Positions 24,204 to 32,611 of a stretch of 64,000 nucleotides of DNA are shown here, piece after piece; position 1 is the first letter of the stretch, and each line of letters begins with the position of its first letter. The DNA comes from Nocardiopsis ganjiahuensis DSM 45031. Lineage in GTDB: Bacteria > Actinomycetota > Actinomycetes > Streptosporangiales > Streptosporangiaceae. Made by a program: the position numbers and the translations under genes. Below the pieces are notes generated by a model. It was given only the letters and a program-made list of their open reading frames with translations, made no database searches and was not told where the DNA came from. The stretch spans positions 332,617 to 396,616 of the forward strand of contig NZ_ANBA01000014.1 of NCBI RefSeq assembly GCF_000341085.1, written 5' to 3'.

Positions 24204-24933
24204 CGGCAGGGACAGGTGGGCCCTGATCACCGGTGCCGCTCACCGGATCGGCGCCCATCTGGCCCGAACCCTGGCCGCACACGGCTACGGCCTACACCTG
24301 CACACCCGCACCCGCGGCCTGACTCCGCTGGCCGAGACCCTTCGCCAGCAGCACGCGACGCCGGTGATCACTCACCGAGTGGACCTGTCCGATCGCACCG
24401 CCACCCACCACTGGGCTCGCACCCTGGCCACCGGCCCTCAACCGCCCGACCTCATCGTCAACAACGCCTCACCCTTCCCCGCTCCACACCGAATCGATGA
24501 CCTGGCCGTCCTGGACGAAGGCCTGGCCGTGCACCTGATCGCCCCCACCCAGCTCTACGCGGCGCTGCCCGACCACGGGGGACACGTCGTGCACCTGCTC
24601 GACGCCCGTCTGCCCCTCCTCGACAGCCTCCGCCCCGGCTACGAGCTGTCCAAACACACCCTGGCCGCCCACACCCTGCTCGCCGCCCGCCGACTGGCAC
24701 CCCGCATCCGCGTCAACGCCCTGGCCCCCGGCCTGGTCCTGCCACCCCCCGGTCATGACCAGGAGTACCTGGAACACCTGGCCATCATCCGTGCCCCGCT
24801 GCAAACCCCGGCACGGTTGGACGACATGGGCTCAGCCCTGCTCTTCCTCGACCACGCAGCCTCGGTGACCGGGCAGATCATCCACATCGACGCCGGTGAA
24901 CACCTCGGCCCACCACCCGAAAACCCCACCTGA
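24193..24933 (+). CDS. SDR oxidoreductase, pteridine-reductase-like
   Basis: 246 aa; overlaps the upstream gene by 11 bases, with GAGGAGAGG before the ATG. Cofactor loop TGAAHRIG and active-site block NNASPFPAP (near 91) resemble the PTR1/FolM pteridine reductases more than general SDRs, whose pattern is NNAG. The catalytic pair appears as YELSK near 150. It would reduce dihydro- to tetrahydropterin, NADPH-dependent by analogy. The assignment is supported by the three pterin genes just upstream. Confidence 0.75.
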   Translation: MSHSGRDRWALITGAAHRIGAHLARTLAAHGYGLHLHTRTRGLTPLAETLRQQHATPVITHRVDLSDRTATHHWARTLATGPQPPDLIVNNASPFPAPHRIDDLAVLDEGLAVHLIAPTQLYAALPDHGGHVVHLLDARLPLLDSLRPGYELSKHTLAAHTLLAARRLAPRIRVNALAPGLVLPPPGHDQEYLEHLAIIRAPLQTPARLDDMGSALLFLDHAASVTGQIIHIDAGEHLGPPPENPT

Positions 24934-24966
24934 TCGCGCCCGATGGCGTGGCAGACTGAACATCCA

Positions 24967-24986
24967 CCCCGGCCCCGCAGCCGGGG
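24967..24986 (+). promoter_or_regulatory. GC hairpin in the argS leader
   Basis: CCCCGGC and GCCGGGG form a perfect 7-bp stem with a 6-base loop, 27 bases before the argS start and 34 bases after the SDR stop. There is no T-run, so an attenuator-like or mRNA-processing role is as likely as termination. Confidence 0.4.
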
Positions 24987-25013
24987 AGAACTGCGCAAAC
25001 AGTGAGGAAAGCT

Positions 25014-26744
25014 GTGACAGGAGACATCGGAGCCGATCTCGGACGGCGCGTCGTCGCCGCCGTGGCCGCCGCGTTCGAGGTGGACATCACCATCGACCAG
25101 GCCGTCGTACGCCCCTCCCCGCGAGACGGTGTCGACTACCAGATCAACACGGCCATGGCCCTGGCCAAACGGCTCCGACGACCCTCCCGCGAGGTCGCCG
25201 AACAGATCCTCGACCACCTGGACCTGGGCCCGATGGCCGCCAACGTCGAGGTGGCCGGCGCTGGCTTCCTCAACGTCGCTCTGAACGACGCCTGGTTGAG
25301 TGAACACACCACTGCCCTGGCCGCCGACCCACGGTTCGGCTACCGGCCGGAGGGCGCACCGCGTCGCGTGGTCGTGGACTACTCCTCACCCAACATGGCC
25401 AAAGAGATGCACGTGGGGCACTTGCGCTCCACGATCATCGGCGACGCCATCGTGCGCATGCACACCTTCGCCGGGGACGAGGTCGTGCGCCAGAACCACC
25501 TCGGGGACTGGGGCACCCCCTTCGGCATGCTGGTCGAGCACCTGGTCGACGAGGGCCTGCACGAAACCGAGTTCTCCATCAGCGACCTCAACGTCTTCTA
25601 CCAGCAGGCGCGAACCAAGTTCGACGCTGACCAGGACTTCGCTGACCGCGCCCGCGCCCGCGTGGTGGCTCTGCAAGCAGGCGACCCCGACACCTTGGCC
25701 TTGTGGGAACGGCTCCTGACCGAGTCCAAGCACCACATCGAAGCCGTCTACGACCTGCTGGGCGTTCAGCTCACCCCCGCCGACTACCAGGGTGAAAGCG
25801 CGTACCAGCCGGTCCTGGACGATGTCGCCGACGAACTCACCCGCCGCGGACTGGCCCACACGAGTGACGGGGCCTTGTGCGTGTTCCTGGAGGGGTTCAC
25901 CGGACGCGAGGACAAACCCCTGCCGCTCATCGTGCGCAAACGCGACGGCGGCTACGGTTACGACGCCACCGACCTGGCCACCATCCGTCACCGCGCCCAC
26001 AACCTCAAAGGCGACCGGCTCATCTACGTGGTCGGTTCCCCCCAGTCCACGCACTTCGCGATGATCTTCGCTGCCGCCCGCAAGGCCGAGTGGGTCAGCC
26101 CGGTCACCGAAACCGACCACGTCGCCTTCGGCAGCGTGCTGGGCGAGGACGGCAAGATCCTGCGCACCCGCGCGGGCGCCACCCTCAAGCTCACCGACCT
26201 TCTCCACGAAGGAGTTCAACGCGCCGCGGCGATCGTGGCCGACCGCACTGACCTCAGCGAGGCCGAACGCGCCGAGATCGCCCAGGCGGTGGGGATCGGT
26301 GCCATCAAGTACGCGGATCTGTCCACAGACCGCATCAAGGACTACGTCTTCGACTGGGACCGGATGCTGGCCATGGACGGCAACACCGCCGTCTACCTCC
26401 AGTACGCCATCGCCCGAATCCGCTCCATCCTGCGCCGTGCCGATCACACCCCGCCCCTGGGAGCGCCGGTCACGCTCACTGAGCCCGCCGAACGCCGGCT
26501 GGCCCTGGAGCTAGCGCGTTTCCCGGAGGTGATGGACACCGCATTGCAGCACCTGGAGGCCCACCGCCTGGCGAACTACCTGTTCGAGCTGGCCACCGCG
26601 TTCAGCAGCTTCTACGAGCAGTGCCCGGTCCTCAAGTCCCAGGACGAGGTACGCGCGTCGAGGTTGGCGCTCGCCACTCACACCGCCGCGGTCCTCGAGG
26701 GCGGCCTGGACCTTTTGGGCATCGAAACTCCCCAACGGCTGTAG
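25014..26744 (+). CDS. argS: Arginyl-tRNA synthetase
   Basis: 576 aa from GTG 25014 behind GAGGAAA (an in-frame GTG at 25002 lacks a site). Full-length class I enzyme: N-terminal additional domain, SSPNMAKEMHVGHLRST with the HVGH signature at about 133-136, the ArgRS-specific LGEDGKILRTRAG region near 376, and a C-terminal anticodon-binding helix bundle. It looks active. It is isolated from translation genes and stands in a pterin cassette with an XRE regulator, so I suspect a second, dedicated copy that either supplies Arg-tRNA for a biosynthetic step or replaces a target of the product. Confidence 0.9.
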   Translation: MTGDIGADLGRRVVAAVAAAFEVDITIDQAVVRPSPRDGVDYQINTAMALAKRLRRPSREVAEQILDHLDLGPMAANVEVAGAGFLNVALNDAWLSEHTTALAADPRFGYRPEGAPRRVVVDYSSPNMAKEMHVGHLRSTIIGDAIVRMHTFAGDEVVRQNHLGDWGTPFGMLVEHLVDEGLHETEFSISDLNVFYQQARTKFDADQDFADRARARVVALQAGDPDTLALWERLLTESKHHIEAVYDLLGVQLTPADYQGESAYQPVLDDVADELTRRGLAHTSDGALCVFLEGFTGREDKPLPLIVRKRDGGYGYDATDLATIRHRAHNLKGDRLIYVVGSPQSTHFAMIFAAARKAEWVSPVTETDHVAFGSVLGEDGKILRTRAGATLKLTDLLHEGVQRAAAIVADRTDLSEAERAEIAQAVGIGAIKYADLSTDRIKDYVFDWDRMLAMDGNTAVYLQYAIARIRSILRRADHTPPLGAPVTLTEPAERRLALELARFPEVMDTALQHLEAHRLANYLFELATAFSSFYEQCPVLKSQDEVRASRLALATHTAAVLEGGLDLLGIETPQRL

Positions 26745-26752
26745 GCAGCGAA

Positions 26753-26791
26753 GAGGGCGGGGCAGGTGAAGGAAGTGCCTGCTCTGCCCTC
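26753..26791. terminator. Bidirectional hairpin between argS and the phosphotransferase
   Basis: Arms GAGGGCGGGGCAGG and CCTGCTCTGCCCTC pair at 12 of 14 positions around an 11-base loop, between two convergent stop codons. Confidence 0.65.
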
Positions 26792-26802
26792 ATCATCCAC
26801 GA

Positions 26803-27882
26803 TCAACGTCTCCTACTGACGTCTCTGAGCATCGCTTCGACTTCTTCCAAGTTCTCCAAGAGGCGACCGGCCGCTCGGTGCCGCAACTGCCAGAACTCGT
26901 CGAGTGCTGCCTGCCGGGGGTCTGGGTTCAAGTAGTGCTGCTCGACGCCGTAGAGACTCCTGAGCATCTGGACGAGAATCACCCGACCACAGACGAGCAC
27001 GTCTCGACGAGCGATTTCGGTGTTCTCCCTCAGATATGCAGTGAGGAGTCGGGCTGCAGAGTCGATCCAGCCTTCGTCCAAGACGACGGTGCGCGGGTCG
27101 AAAGCGATTCGGCCCAACTCGAAGGCGAGCATGTACGGCACCGGAGGGCGGAAGTCGATCACCGCGGCAAGACCCTCCTCGTCGAACAGCAGGTTCGGAG
27201 GGGTGAAGTCACCATGCAGAACCTGAGTTCCCAGGTCACGTGGTAGACCGGCAAGGAGAGCAGGTACCTGGGCCAGCATGATCCGACGGTCTGTGAGTGT
27301 GCTCCGCGCGATCACGTCGAATTCATCGCGGCAGTCACGCCCGGCGACGACACCGAGCAGCGAGTCGATACGGGCCTCGGTTTCGCGCAGATCAGCAGAG
27401 AACCACTCCTCGAGCCACGGAGACAGCGTGCGACTCCGCCGGTGGTGTGCGAACACCGCATGGATCCGGCCCAGCGCCTGCCCCACCATCGCCTGCTCCG
27501 CGGGAGTGAACCCACTGCTCACAGTGTCTCCGGGCACCCACTCCCATACCGACAGGGCCACCGCTCCCGAGCAGGCGAGGAGCTCACCGTCCATCGATTC
27601 TCGAAGACGGGCTGTCGGTACGCCGTGGGCTCCGGCCCACCGTGTCAACGCAATGGCGTGCTGTTCGGCTCGGACGTCCCACCCCTCCGGATAGACCTTG
27701 ACGAAAACCTCCGAGCCGCTGCTGTCCACGGCATGGTAGTTCTGCGTGCTGTGCCCACCCGAAATCCGTTCAAGGCGCACATCCGCCAACGCGTACCGGG
27801 AGCGGAGTAGTGCTGAAACGGTTGGATGGTGCGGGCCTTGGCCCATGGGCATGCTCTCCTGAAAACCGGACGACTTCATCAC
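26803..27882 (-). CDS. APH-family phosphotransferase
   Basis: 359 aa of the aminoglycoside-phosphotransferase / choline-kinase-like fold. The catalytic loop is LHGDFTPPNLLF near 222, and the metal-binding segment is AVIDFRP near 239. An ATP-lysine candidate is VFVKVYPEG. GTG at 27882 follows TTAGGAG; ATGs at 27834 and 27828 behind CAGGAG are alternatives. It is convergent to argS. The substrate could be an antibiotic, a sugar or a small metabolite; placement suggests a modifying or self-protection kinase for the cassette, which is inference. Confidence 0.8.
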   Translation of the reverse strand: MMKSSGFQESMPMGQGPHHPTVSALLRSRYALADVRLERISGGHSTQNYHAVDSSGSEVFVKVYPEGWDVRAEQHAIALTRWAGAHGVPTARLRESMDGELLACSGAVALSVWEWVPGDTVSSGFTPAEQAMVGQALGRIHAVFAHHRRSRTLSPWLEEWFSADLRETEARIDSLLGVVAGRDCRDEFDVIARSTLTDRRIMLAQVPALLAGLPRDLGTQVLHGDFTPPNLLFDEEGLAAVIDFRPPVPYMLAFELGRIAFDPRTVVLDEGWIDSAARLLTAYLRENTEIARRDVLVCGRVILVQMLRSLYGVEQHYLNPDPRQAALDEFWQLRHRAAGRLLENLEEVEAMLRDVSRRR

Positions 27883-28028
27883 CAGAGGTAACTCCTAACA
27901 TGCCTGGTCAGCGCCATGCACTCTTTGGTCGACCGTGAGACCTTCGCTCCGGGTGCCCGCGACCGCGAGTTCGACATCCCCGAGGAGGAGGTCGCCGTCC
28001 AGCGCGTCCAGGCCGAGGTCGAAGCGAC

Positions 28029-28937
28029 CTGAGACAGGTCACCGCCGTACAGCTGGCCGCCGGACCCGACCTGTCCTCCGAACCCGAGACCGCACCCCAC
28101 CGGCCCGAGGTCGTCTTGGCCCGCCTGGAGCGGTGGGCCTACGGCCACCCCCCACTCCCCACAGGCCAGGGCCGCAGGCTCGGCACCTTCGACGCCACCC
28201 GACTGGTGGGCCTGCAAACCCACGCCCGCATGGACGTCGGCGCCTACGCCCACGCCACTGTCCACGCCACAGCAGCTCGGACTCTGGCCGACCGGGTCAC
28301 CGACCCTGGCCTGCAGACATGGGTCTGCGCCCTGCACAGCCTCATCGCGTACTGGGACAGCCGCCCCGGCGACGCCTTACGAGCCGCCGAAGCCGGGCTC
28401 GCCCACAGCGCCACCGAAAGCAACCTCACCCGCCTGCACGCCCTGCGTGCCCGTGCGGCAGCCGCGCTCAGCGACCGGCGAACCACCCGCGAGGCCATCA
28501 CCGCCGCTGAAGACCACAACGGGTAGATGCTCCGGCCGGGCCTCCTGGGCTTCCTCAGGGCAAAACACACACCTACGCAGGCACAGAGTCCTGCTCGCCC
28601 TGGACACACCGGCCGAACGCCGGCTCGCCATCGCACACACCGAACGCGCCATCACCCTCTGCACCGGCCCCACCCGCTCCACCGGGGACCTGCTGGCCGC
28701 CCGCCTGGATCTGGCCACCGCTCACCTGCGCAACCACGACCCCGACGGGGCACTGGAACAGATCGACATCATCTGCGCGAGCCCACCCGAACAGCGCACC
28801 GCGAGCATCACCCAGCGCGCCCGCCGACTCATCCCCCTGACCGACAGCCTCCACGCGCCACCCGTACGCGAAATCCGCGACCATCTCTCCGCGTTCACCC
28901 CCACCCCCGCCGGCCACAGCCCCAACGCGGGTCGATG
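28029..28937 (+). pseudogene. Broken TPR regulator gene (XRE-TPR C-terminal part)
   Basis: Frame one gives LRQVTAVQLAAGPDL through helical repeats (DALRAAEAGLAHSATESN) to a stop at 28526; frame two resumes with LLALDTPAERRLAIAHTE and ends in AGHSPNAGR. Together they match the TPR half of regulators like the one at 19.8 kb. The DNA-binding N-terminus is missing and at least one frameshift is present. A 38-codon frame just before it (27916-28032) may be another cut-off fragment. Its end overlaps the methyltransferase start (ATGA), a pairing seen in intact actinobacterial loci. Confidence 0.65.
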
Positions 28938-29245
28938 AGGATGGAGCCCATGGAAGACCGCCCCCGCACCTCCACTGGCCGCACCCTGCTCACCGGCCAC
29001 GCCTACCGCGACGACCGCCCTTTCACTGCCCGTCAACGCCTCTACGACCACCAAACACCCCAGTACGACCTGCCCGGCATGGTCCTGGCAGAGGCAGGGC
29101 ACCGAACAGGGGTGTGGGCGGACGTGGGCTGCGGCAACGGCCGTTACCTACAACGCATCCGCACCGAGCGCCCCGGCGTGCGAACGCTCGGCCTGGATCT
29201 GTCCGCGTCCATGCTCACCGACCTGCCCGGCCCCGTGGTATGCGT
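28935..29245 (+). pseudogene. SAM-dependent methyltransferase, N-terminal fragment
   Basis: ATG 28935 overlaps the stop of the broken TPR gene. About 100 residues of a class I methyltransferase remain, including the SAM motif VWADVGCGNGRYL and the acidic strand LGLDLSASM. Right after LPGPVVC the frame passes, still open, into transposase sequence, so the C-terminal half and any substrate site are lost. Confidence 0.75.
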
Positions 29246-29636
29246 GATGGCCGCCTCTGTCCCCGGCCGGGACGGGGCCAGGACCACGTTGTTGAGCCTG
29301 TACCTGTGTACGCCGGTGCGGTTCGTGTTCGCCGATGCGGGGTTCGCGGGAAAGCTGGTGGCCTGGGCCGAGAGGTTCGTGGCCACGACTGTGCACATCG
29401 TGCGCAAGGCTCCCTACCAGGTGGGGTTCGCGGTGATCCCACGCAGGTGGGTGGTGGAGCGTTCGCTGGCGTGGTTGACCGCTCACCGTCGTCTGGCACG
29501 GGACTACGAGTGTGACCCGGCGGTGTCCGAGGCCATGGTGCGCTGGGCCGCGATCGGCCGGATGGCCCGCCGCCTCGCCCGAGGACGTGACGCCGTTCGT
29601 CAGCGTGCTTGGGCTGGCCAGGACCTCATTTCCTGA
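29246..29636 (+). pseudogene. IS5-type transposase C-terminal half
   Basis: Reads VFADAGFAGKLVAWAERF, then PRRWVVERSLAWLTAHRRL and SEAMVRWAAIGRM, the DDE-end of an IS5-group transposase of a different subtype from the copies with GAGCTCATCTCATTTGG ends. It is fused in frame to the methyltransferase. A degenerate end-like sequence (GAGATCACCTCATTTG) follows at about 29655. Confidence 0.8.
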
Positions 29637-29970
29637 CCCTTCTCAAACACACTCTGAGATCACCTCATTTGACCTGGTGTTTTGGATGTCCGAATTTTGG
29701 ACTGTGACATGAGGATCATCACGTGGCCGACTGTGGCCCGCCTGGTTTGGGTGAATGAAAATAAGTGCGAGGCTCCTTGGGTGTCCCGCCGCATGTGCAT
29801 CGACCTCCTGGTGGTGCATATATTCGGCAGTTTTCTGCCGGGTGATCGGGGGTTGCGTCTCTGGTCATCCCTGGCGTGTCGTGTGGTGTAGTCAGGTGAT
29901 TGAAAATACTTGAAACAAGTTATTAACATTCGTGGTCGATTTCCGTGTCGAGTGCCCCTGAAGTGGATGT
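29637..29970. other. AT-rich gap upstream of the first response regulator
   Basis: No gene is supported. GC content drops clearly below the flanks, with AAATACTTGAAACAAG and similar short direct elements near 29905-29930 that could be regulator sites. Confidence 0.4.
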
Positions 29971-30000
29971 TTGACAAGTTTTGAAACCTCCGTCTAGCCT
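29971..30000 (+). promoter_or_regulatory. Promoter of response regulator 1
   Basis: TTGACA (29971-29976) and TAGCCT (29995-30000) are 18 bases apart, about 40 bases before the gene start. Confidence 0.5.
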
Positions 30001-30047
30001 CGGAATGGAATCGCTGTCTGATAATTCAATCGCCTTAGGGTGGGAGT

Positions 30048-30896
30048 ATGGGAGAAATGGGTCTGCCGACGGCGGAAAAAACGGTATGGCCGCCTGATTC
30101 TCAAACGAGCCCGTCTGGCTCGGCTGGCTGGACGCTCCCGGCCAGCCTCCGGCAAGTGCTCGTGGTGGAGAACGACACGAACGATGCTCGGATACTCGTC
30201 GAGGGCCTGGCCCGGTACGGATACTCCGTCCAGACCGTGAGGGCCGGACGGGAAGCGCTCGACGTCTACCGGTCGGCTGACATGGTTCTCCTCGACCTCG
30301 ACTTGCCCGACCTCGACGGCCTGGAGGTCTGCCGGTTGATACGCGCCTCCAGCCGGGTGCCGATTATCGTGGTCAGCGCACGGACGACCGAGCTGGACCG
30401 TGTCCTTGGGCTCAGGGCCGGGGCCGACGACTACATGTCCAAGCCGTGTCCCATGTACGAGCTCATCGCGCGGATGGACGCGGTGATGCGGCGGGTACGG
30501 CGCCAGGAGCGGGGTACCGAGCCAGCCGTCATCTCCTGCGGCCCCCTGACGATCGAGCCGGCCGCGCGCAAGGTGTGTCTGTCCGGCAAGCCGGTGAAAC
30601 TCACCAGGAAGGAGTTCGACCTGCTCCATATCCTCGCTGCGCAGCCAGGGGCTGTGGTGTCCAGGAAGTACCTCATGGAGCGGGTATGGGGGGACACTTG
30701 GTCGCGGCGGACGATCGACACGCACGTGAGCAGCCTGCGCGGCAAGCTCGGTGATGGTGACTGGATCGTCACCGTGCGCGGGGTCGGGTTTCAGATCGGC
30801 CCCCAGTGGTGGAAGGAAGCCGTCGAATCGGGTGGGGTGCGCGCAGCGGAGAGCGCCGGTTCCCAACCCCGCACGGAGGCGGGGCCGCTCGACTAG
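30048..30896 (+). CDS. Atypical OmpR/PhoB-type response regulator (JadR1-like), copy 1
   Basis: 282 aa with a 35-residue N-terminal extension, a receiver domain (36-155) and a winged-helix DNA-binding domain (165-265, ending TVRGVGFQIG). The phosphoacceptor Asp83 (VLLDLDLPD), Ser110 and Lys132 (MSKP) are kept, but the acidic pocket that should be two acids reads E41-N42 (LVVENDT). Such defective pockets occur in the pathway regulators of angucycline-type clusters such as JadR1, which bind the end product instead of being phosphorylated. ATG 30048 or 30057 may be used. No histidine kinase is adjacent. It likely controls the polyketide operons. Confidence 0.85.
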   Translation: MGEMGLPTAEKTVWPPDSQTSPSGSAGWTLPASLRQVLVVENDTNDARILVEGLARYGYSVQTVRAGREALDVYRSADMVLLDLDLPDLDGLEVCRLIRASSRVPIIVVSARTTELDRVLGLRAGADDYMSKPCPMYELIARMDAVMRRVRRQERGTEPAVISCGPLTIEPAARKVCLSGKPVKLTRKEFDLLHILAAQPGAVVSRKYLMERVWGDTWSRRTIDTHVSSLRGKLGDGDWIVTVRGVGFQIGPQWWKEAVESGGVRAAESAGSQPRTEAGPLD

Positions 30897-30899
30897 CTT

Positions 30900-31042
30900 G
30901 ACTCTGGCGGTGATCTTGAGGTTCGGTGCTCCTGTCAGGTGAGGGGCTGACACTCTCCGTAGCGGAAAACAACCCAGCCCCTCAAAGAACACTCGATGTC
31001 ACTCGGCTCCCGACCCGCCGCGACGAGCCCACCGCTGACAGC
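30900..31042 (+). repeat. Direct repeat A (IS1182 5' end)
   Basis: 143 bases that recur at 55397-55538 with roughly ten differences, each time directly after a response-regulator stop codon. Contains GAGGGGCT...AGCCCCTC inverted arms and the first codons (MSLGSRP) of an IS1182-type transposase. Confidence 0.85.
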
Positions 31043-31487
31043 CCAGATGGCCCGCGCCAGTAATCCCAGCTGCACCACGGCGATGTGGATTCGCGACCGA
31101 CTCGACAGCTTGTGGAGCGACGAGGACTTCGCCCACTGGTACTCCCGCGACGAACGCCCCAGTCTCTCGTCGGCGCAACCGGCCACCGTGTGCGTCCTGC
31201 AGTACGTGTTGGACCTGTCCGACCGCCAAGCCGCCGACGCCGTGCGCTGCCATATCGACTTCAAATACGCCCTGGCCCTGGACCTGGACGGCCCCGGATT
31301 CCACCACAGCGTGCTCAGCGACTTCCGCGACCGCCTCACCGAGGGCGATCACGCCGACCACTTGCTCGACCTCACCCCGGCCCGACTCGAGGACGCCGGT
31401 CTGGTCCGCGAGCGCGCCACCCAGCGCACCGACTCCACCCACGTCCTCTTCCACAACGGTCCCGCTGGTCGTAGCGAGGTCCACTAA
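30996..31487 (+). pseudogene. IS1182-family transposase, N-terminal part
   Basis: Reads WSDEDFAHWYSRDERPS, VLQYVLDLSDRQAADAVR, then FHHSVLSDFRDRL and QRTDSTHVL, the conserved N-terminal region of IS1182 transposases including the first catalytic Asp. The frame departs after HVLFHNG and ends at 31487, so the catalytic core is missing. Confidence 0.85.
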
Positions 31488-31552
31488 AGGGCCAGTGTCA
31501 GCCGTGTCCGGTCCGCGCTCAGTGCACCACCTCCCGCGAAAGCCCGCAGAAT

Positions 31553-31800
31553 GTGGGTTCCCCCCAAGAGCTCCTCGAGTTGCAAGTCAAGGCCCGCGTC
31601 GAGCAGCAGACTCCGCAATGGCGGGAGCGGTACGCGGTGCGTTGCGGAGTCGAGGGCACCATCTGCGAGTTCGCTCACGGGTACGGAACGCGGAGATGCC
31701 GCTGTCGCGGCCAGGCCAAGACTTATGTCCAGCACGTGTTCACCGCCATCGCTGTGAACATCGAACGGCTCAGCGGACAGTCGCAGTTACCGCTTCTTTC
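31553..31800 (+). pseudogene. IS1182-family transposase, C-terminal part
   Basis: Reads RCGVEGTICEFAHGYGTRRC and AKTYVQHVFTAIAVNIERL, the C-terminal signature of IS1182 transposases with the last catalytic Glu. With the N-terminal piece just upstream this is one element with an internal deletion. Confidence 0.8.
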
Positions 31801-32372
31801 TCATCACCGACGGCCTGCTAGGGCTTTCTGGATCGGCAGGGCACTCCCCGGCTGCGTTCCTGGCGGGCTTGCAGCCGCACCGCCAGGGTGGCCACGAGGT
31901 CTCCGGTGTTCAGGTTTTTCTCGGTCGATGAACCCTTTACTGGAGAACTCACTGACTTCACGATCACGACACGCCCCCACACCGGGCTTCGATGCAAACC
32001 CCGGGCACCCGGGGTCGAGGCGTGACCGAGGAGTATCAGAGTGGGTTGAGGCGGGCCTTGAGCAGGTAGAACTTCTTGCCTTCGGGGCGGATGAAGCGTT
32101 CGAGGCGTTCTGGGTACTGACCGGTTTCGGCTGCTTCGACCTCCTGTACACCGGCCAAGGGCTGTCCGCCGACCGGTCCGGCGACAGACGGCTCGACATG
32201 GCCGAGTCCATACTCGGCCCCGTGTAACCGGCGCCCGATCCGCCGTTGTGCCACACGAGACCGAAGACGACCCGCCGGATCTGCCACCCTGCCGGGGTGC
32301 GCACCTGTTCCCACAGCTCCGCGACCTCGTCGCTGAGGGACATATTTCTTTCGGGTGCGGGGACGGCAGGGA
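31801..32372. other. Decayed region after the carboxylase genes
   Basis: On the minus strand a frame begins MSLSDEVAELWEQVRTPAGW at 32344 and another frame ends ERFIRPEGKKFYLLKARLNPL near 32040. They may be the two ends of one frameshifted gene that once closed the polyketide operon. I cannot name it. Confidence 0.35.
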
Positions 32373-32573
32373 TCAGACGGCGAGGCACCAGGACCGGGCA
32401 CCGCTGAAGGCGGACTCCCGTTCGAGTCGGCGCCAGGTTGCGATGAGCCGGGGCCGGGACTCGGAGCTGTTCGCGCGCGAGGCGTAGGCGATGAGCACTG
32501 CGGTCAGGGCAGCCAGCTCCTCCGCGTCGAGACTCCCCTTCTCCACATGGATCAGCCGTTCGGTGGTGGCGGT
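32373..32573 (-). CDS. Acyl-CoA carboxylase epsilon subunit
   Basis: 66 aa from ATG 32573 behind AGAAGGAGA. Small actinobacterial carboxylase subunit with the family pattern HVEKGSLDAEELAALTAVL and conserved Trp/Arg in the C-terminal part (ATWRRLERE). Epsilon subunits bind and stabilise the beta subunit; the gene lies 38 bases after the beta gene, as expected. The set supplies malonyl-CoA for the polyketide synthase. Confidence 0.85.
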   Translation of the reverse strand, partial: TATTERLIHVEKGSLDAEELAALTAVLIAYASRANSSESRPRLIATWRRLERESAFSGARSWCLAV

Positions 32574-32611
32574 CATCGGACTCTCCTTCTTTCTCGGGGT
32601 GTGCGGTGCTG

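Noticed and set aside
22656..24230. 524-codon minus-strand frame opposite the 495-aa gene
   Set aside because: The plus strand is coupled to folK and the SDR by overlapping starts; the minus frame has no ribosome site.
28527..29636. Single 369-codon protein
   Set aside because: It joins out-of-frame TPR debris, a methyltransferase N-terminus and a transposase C-terminus; not one gene.
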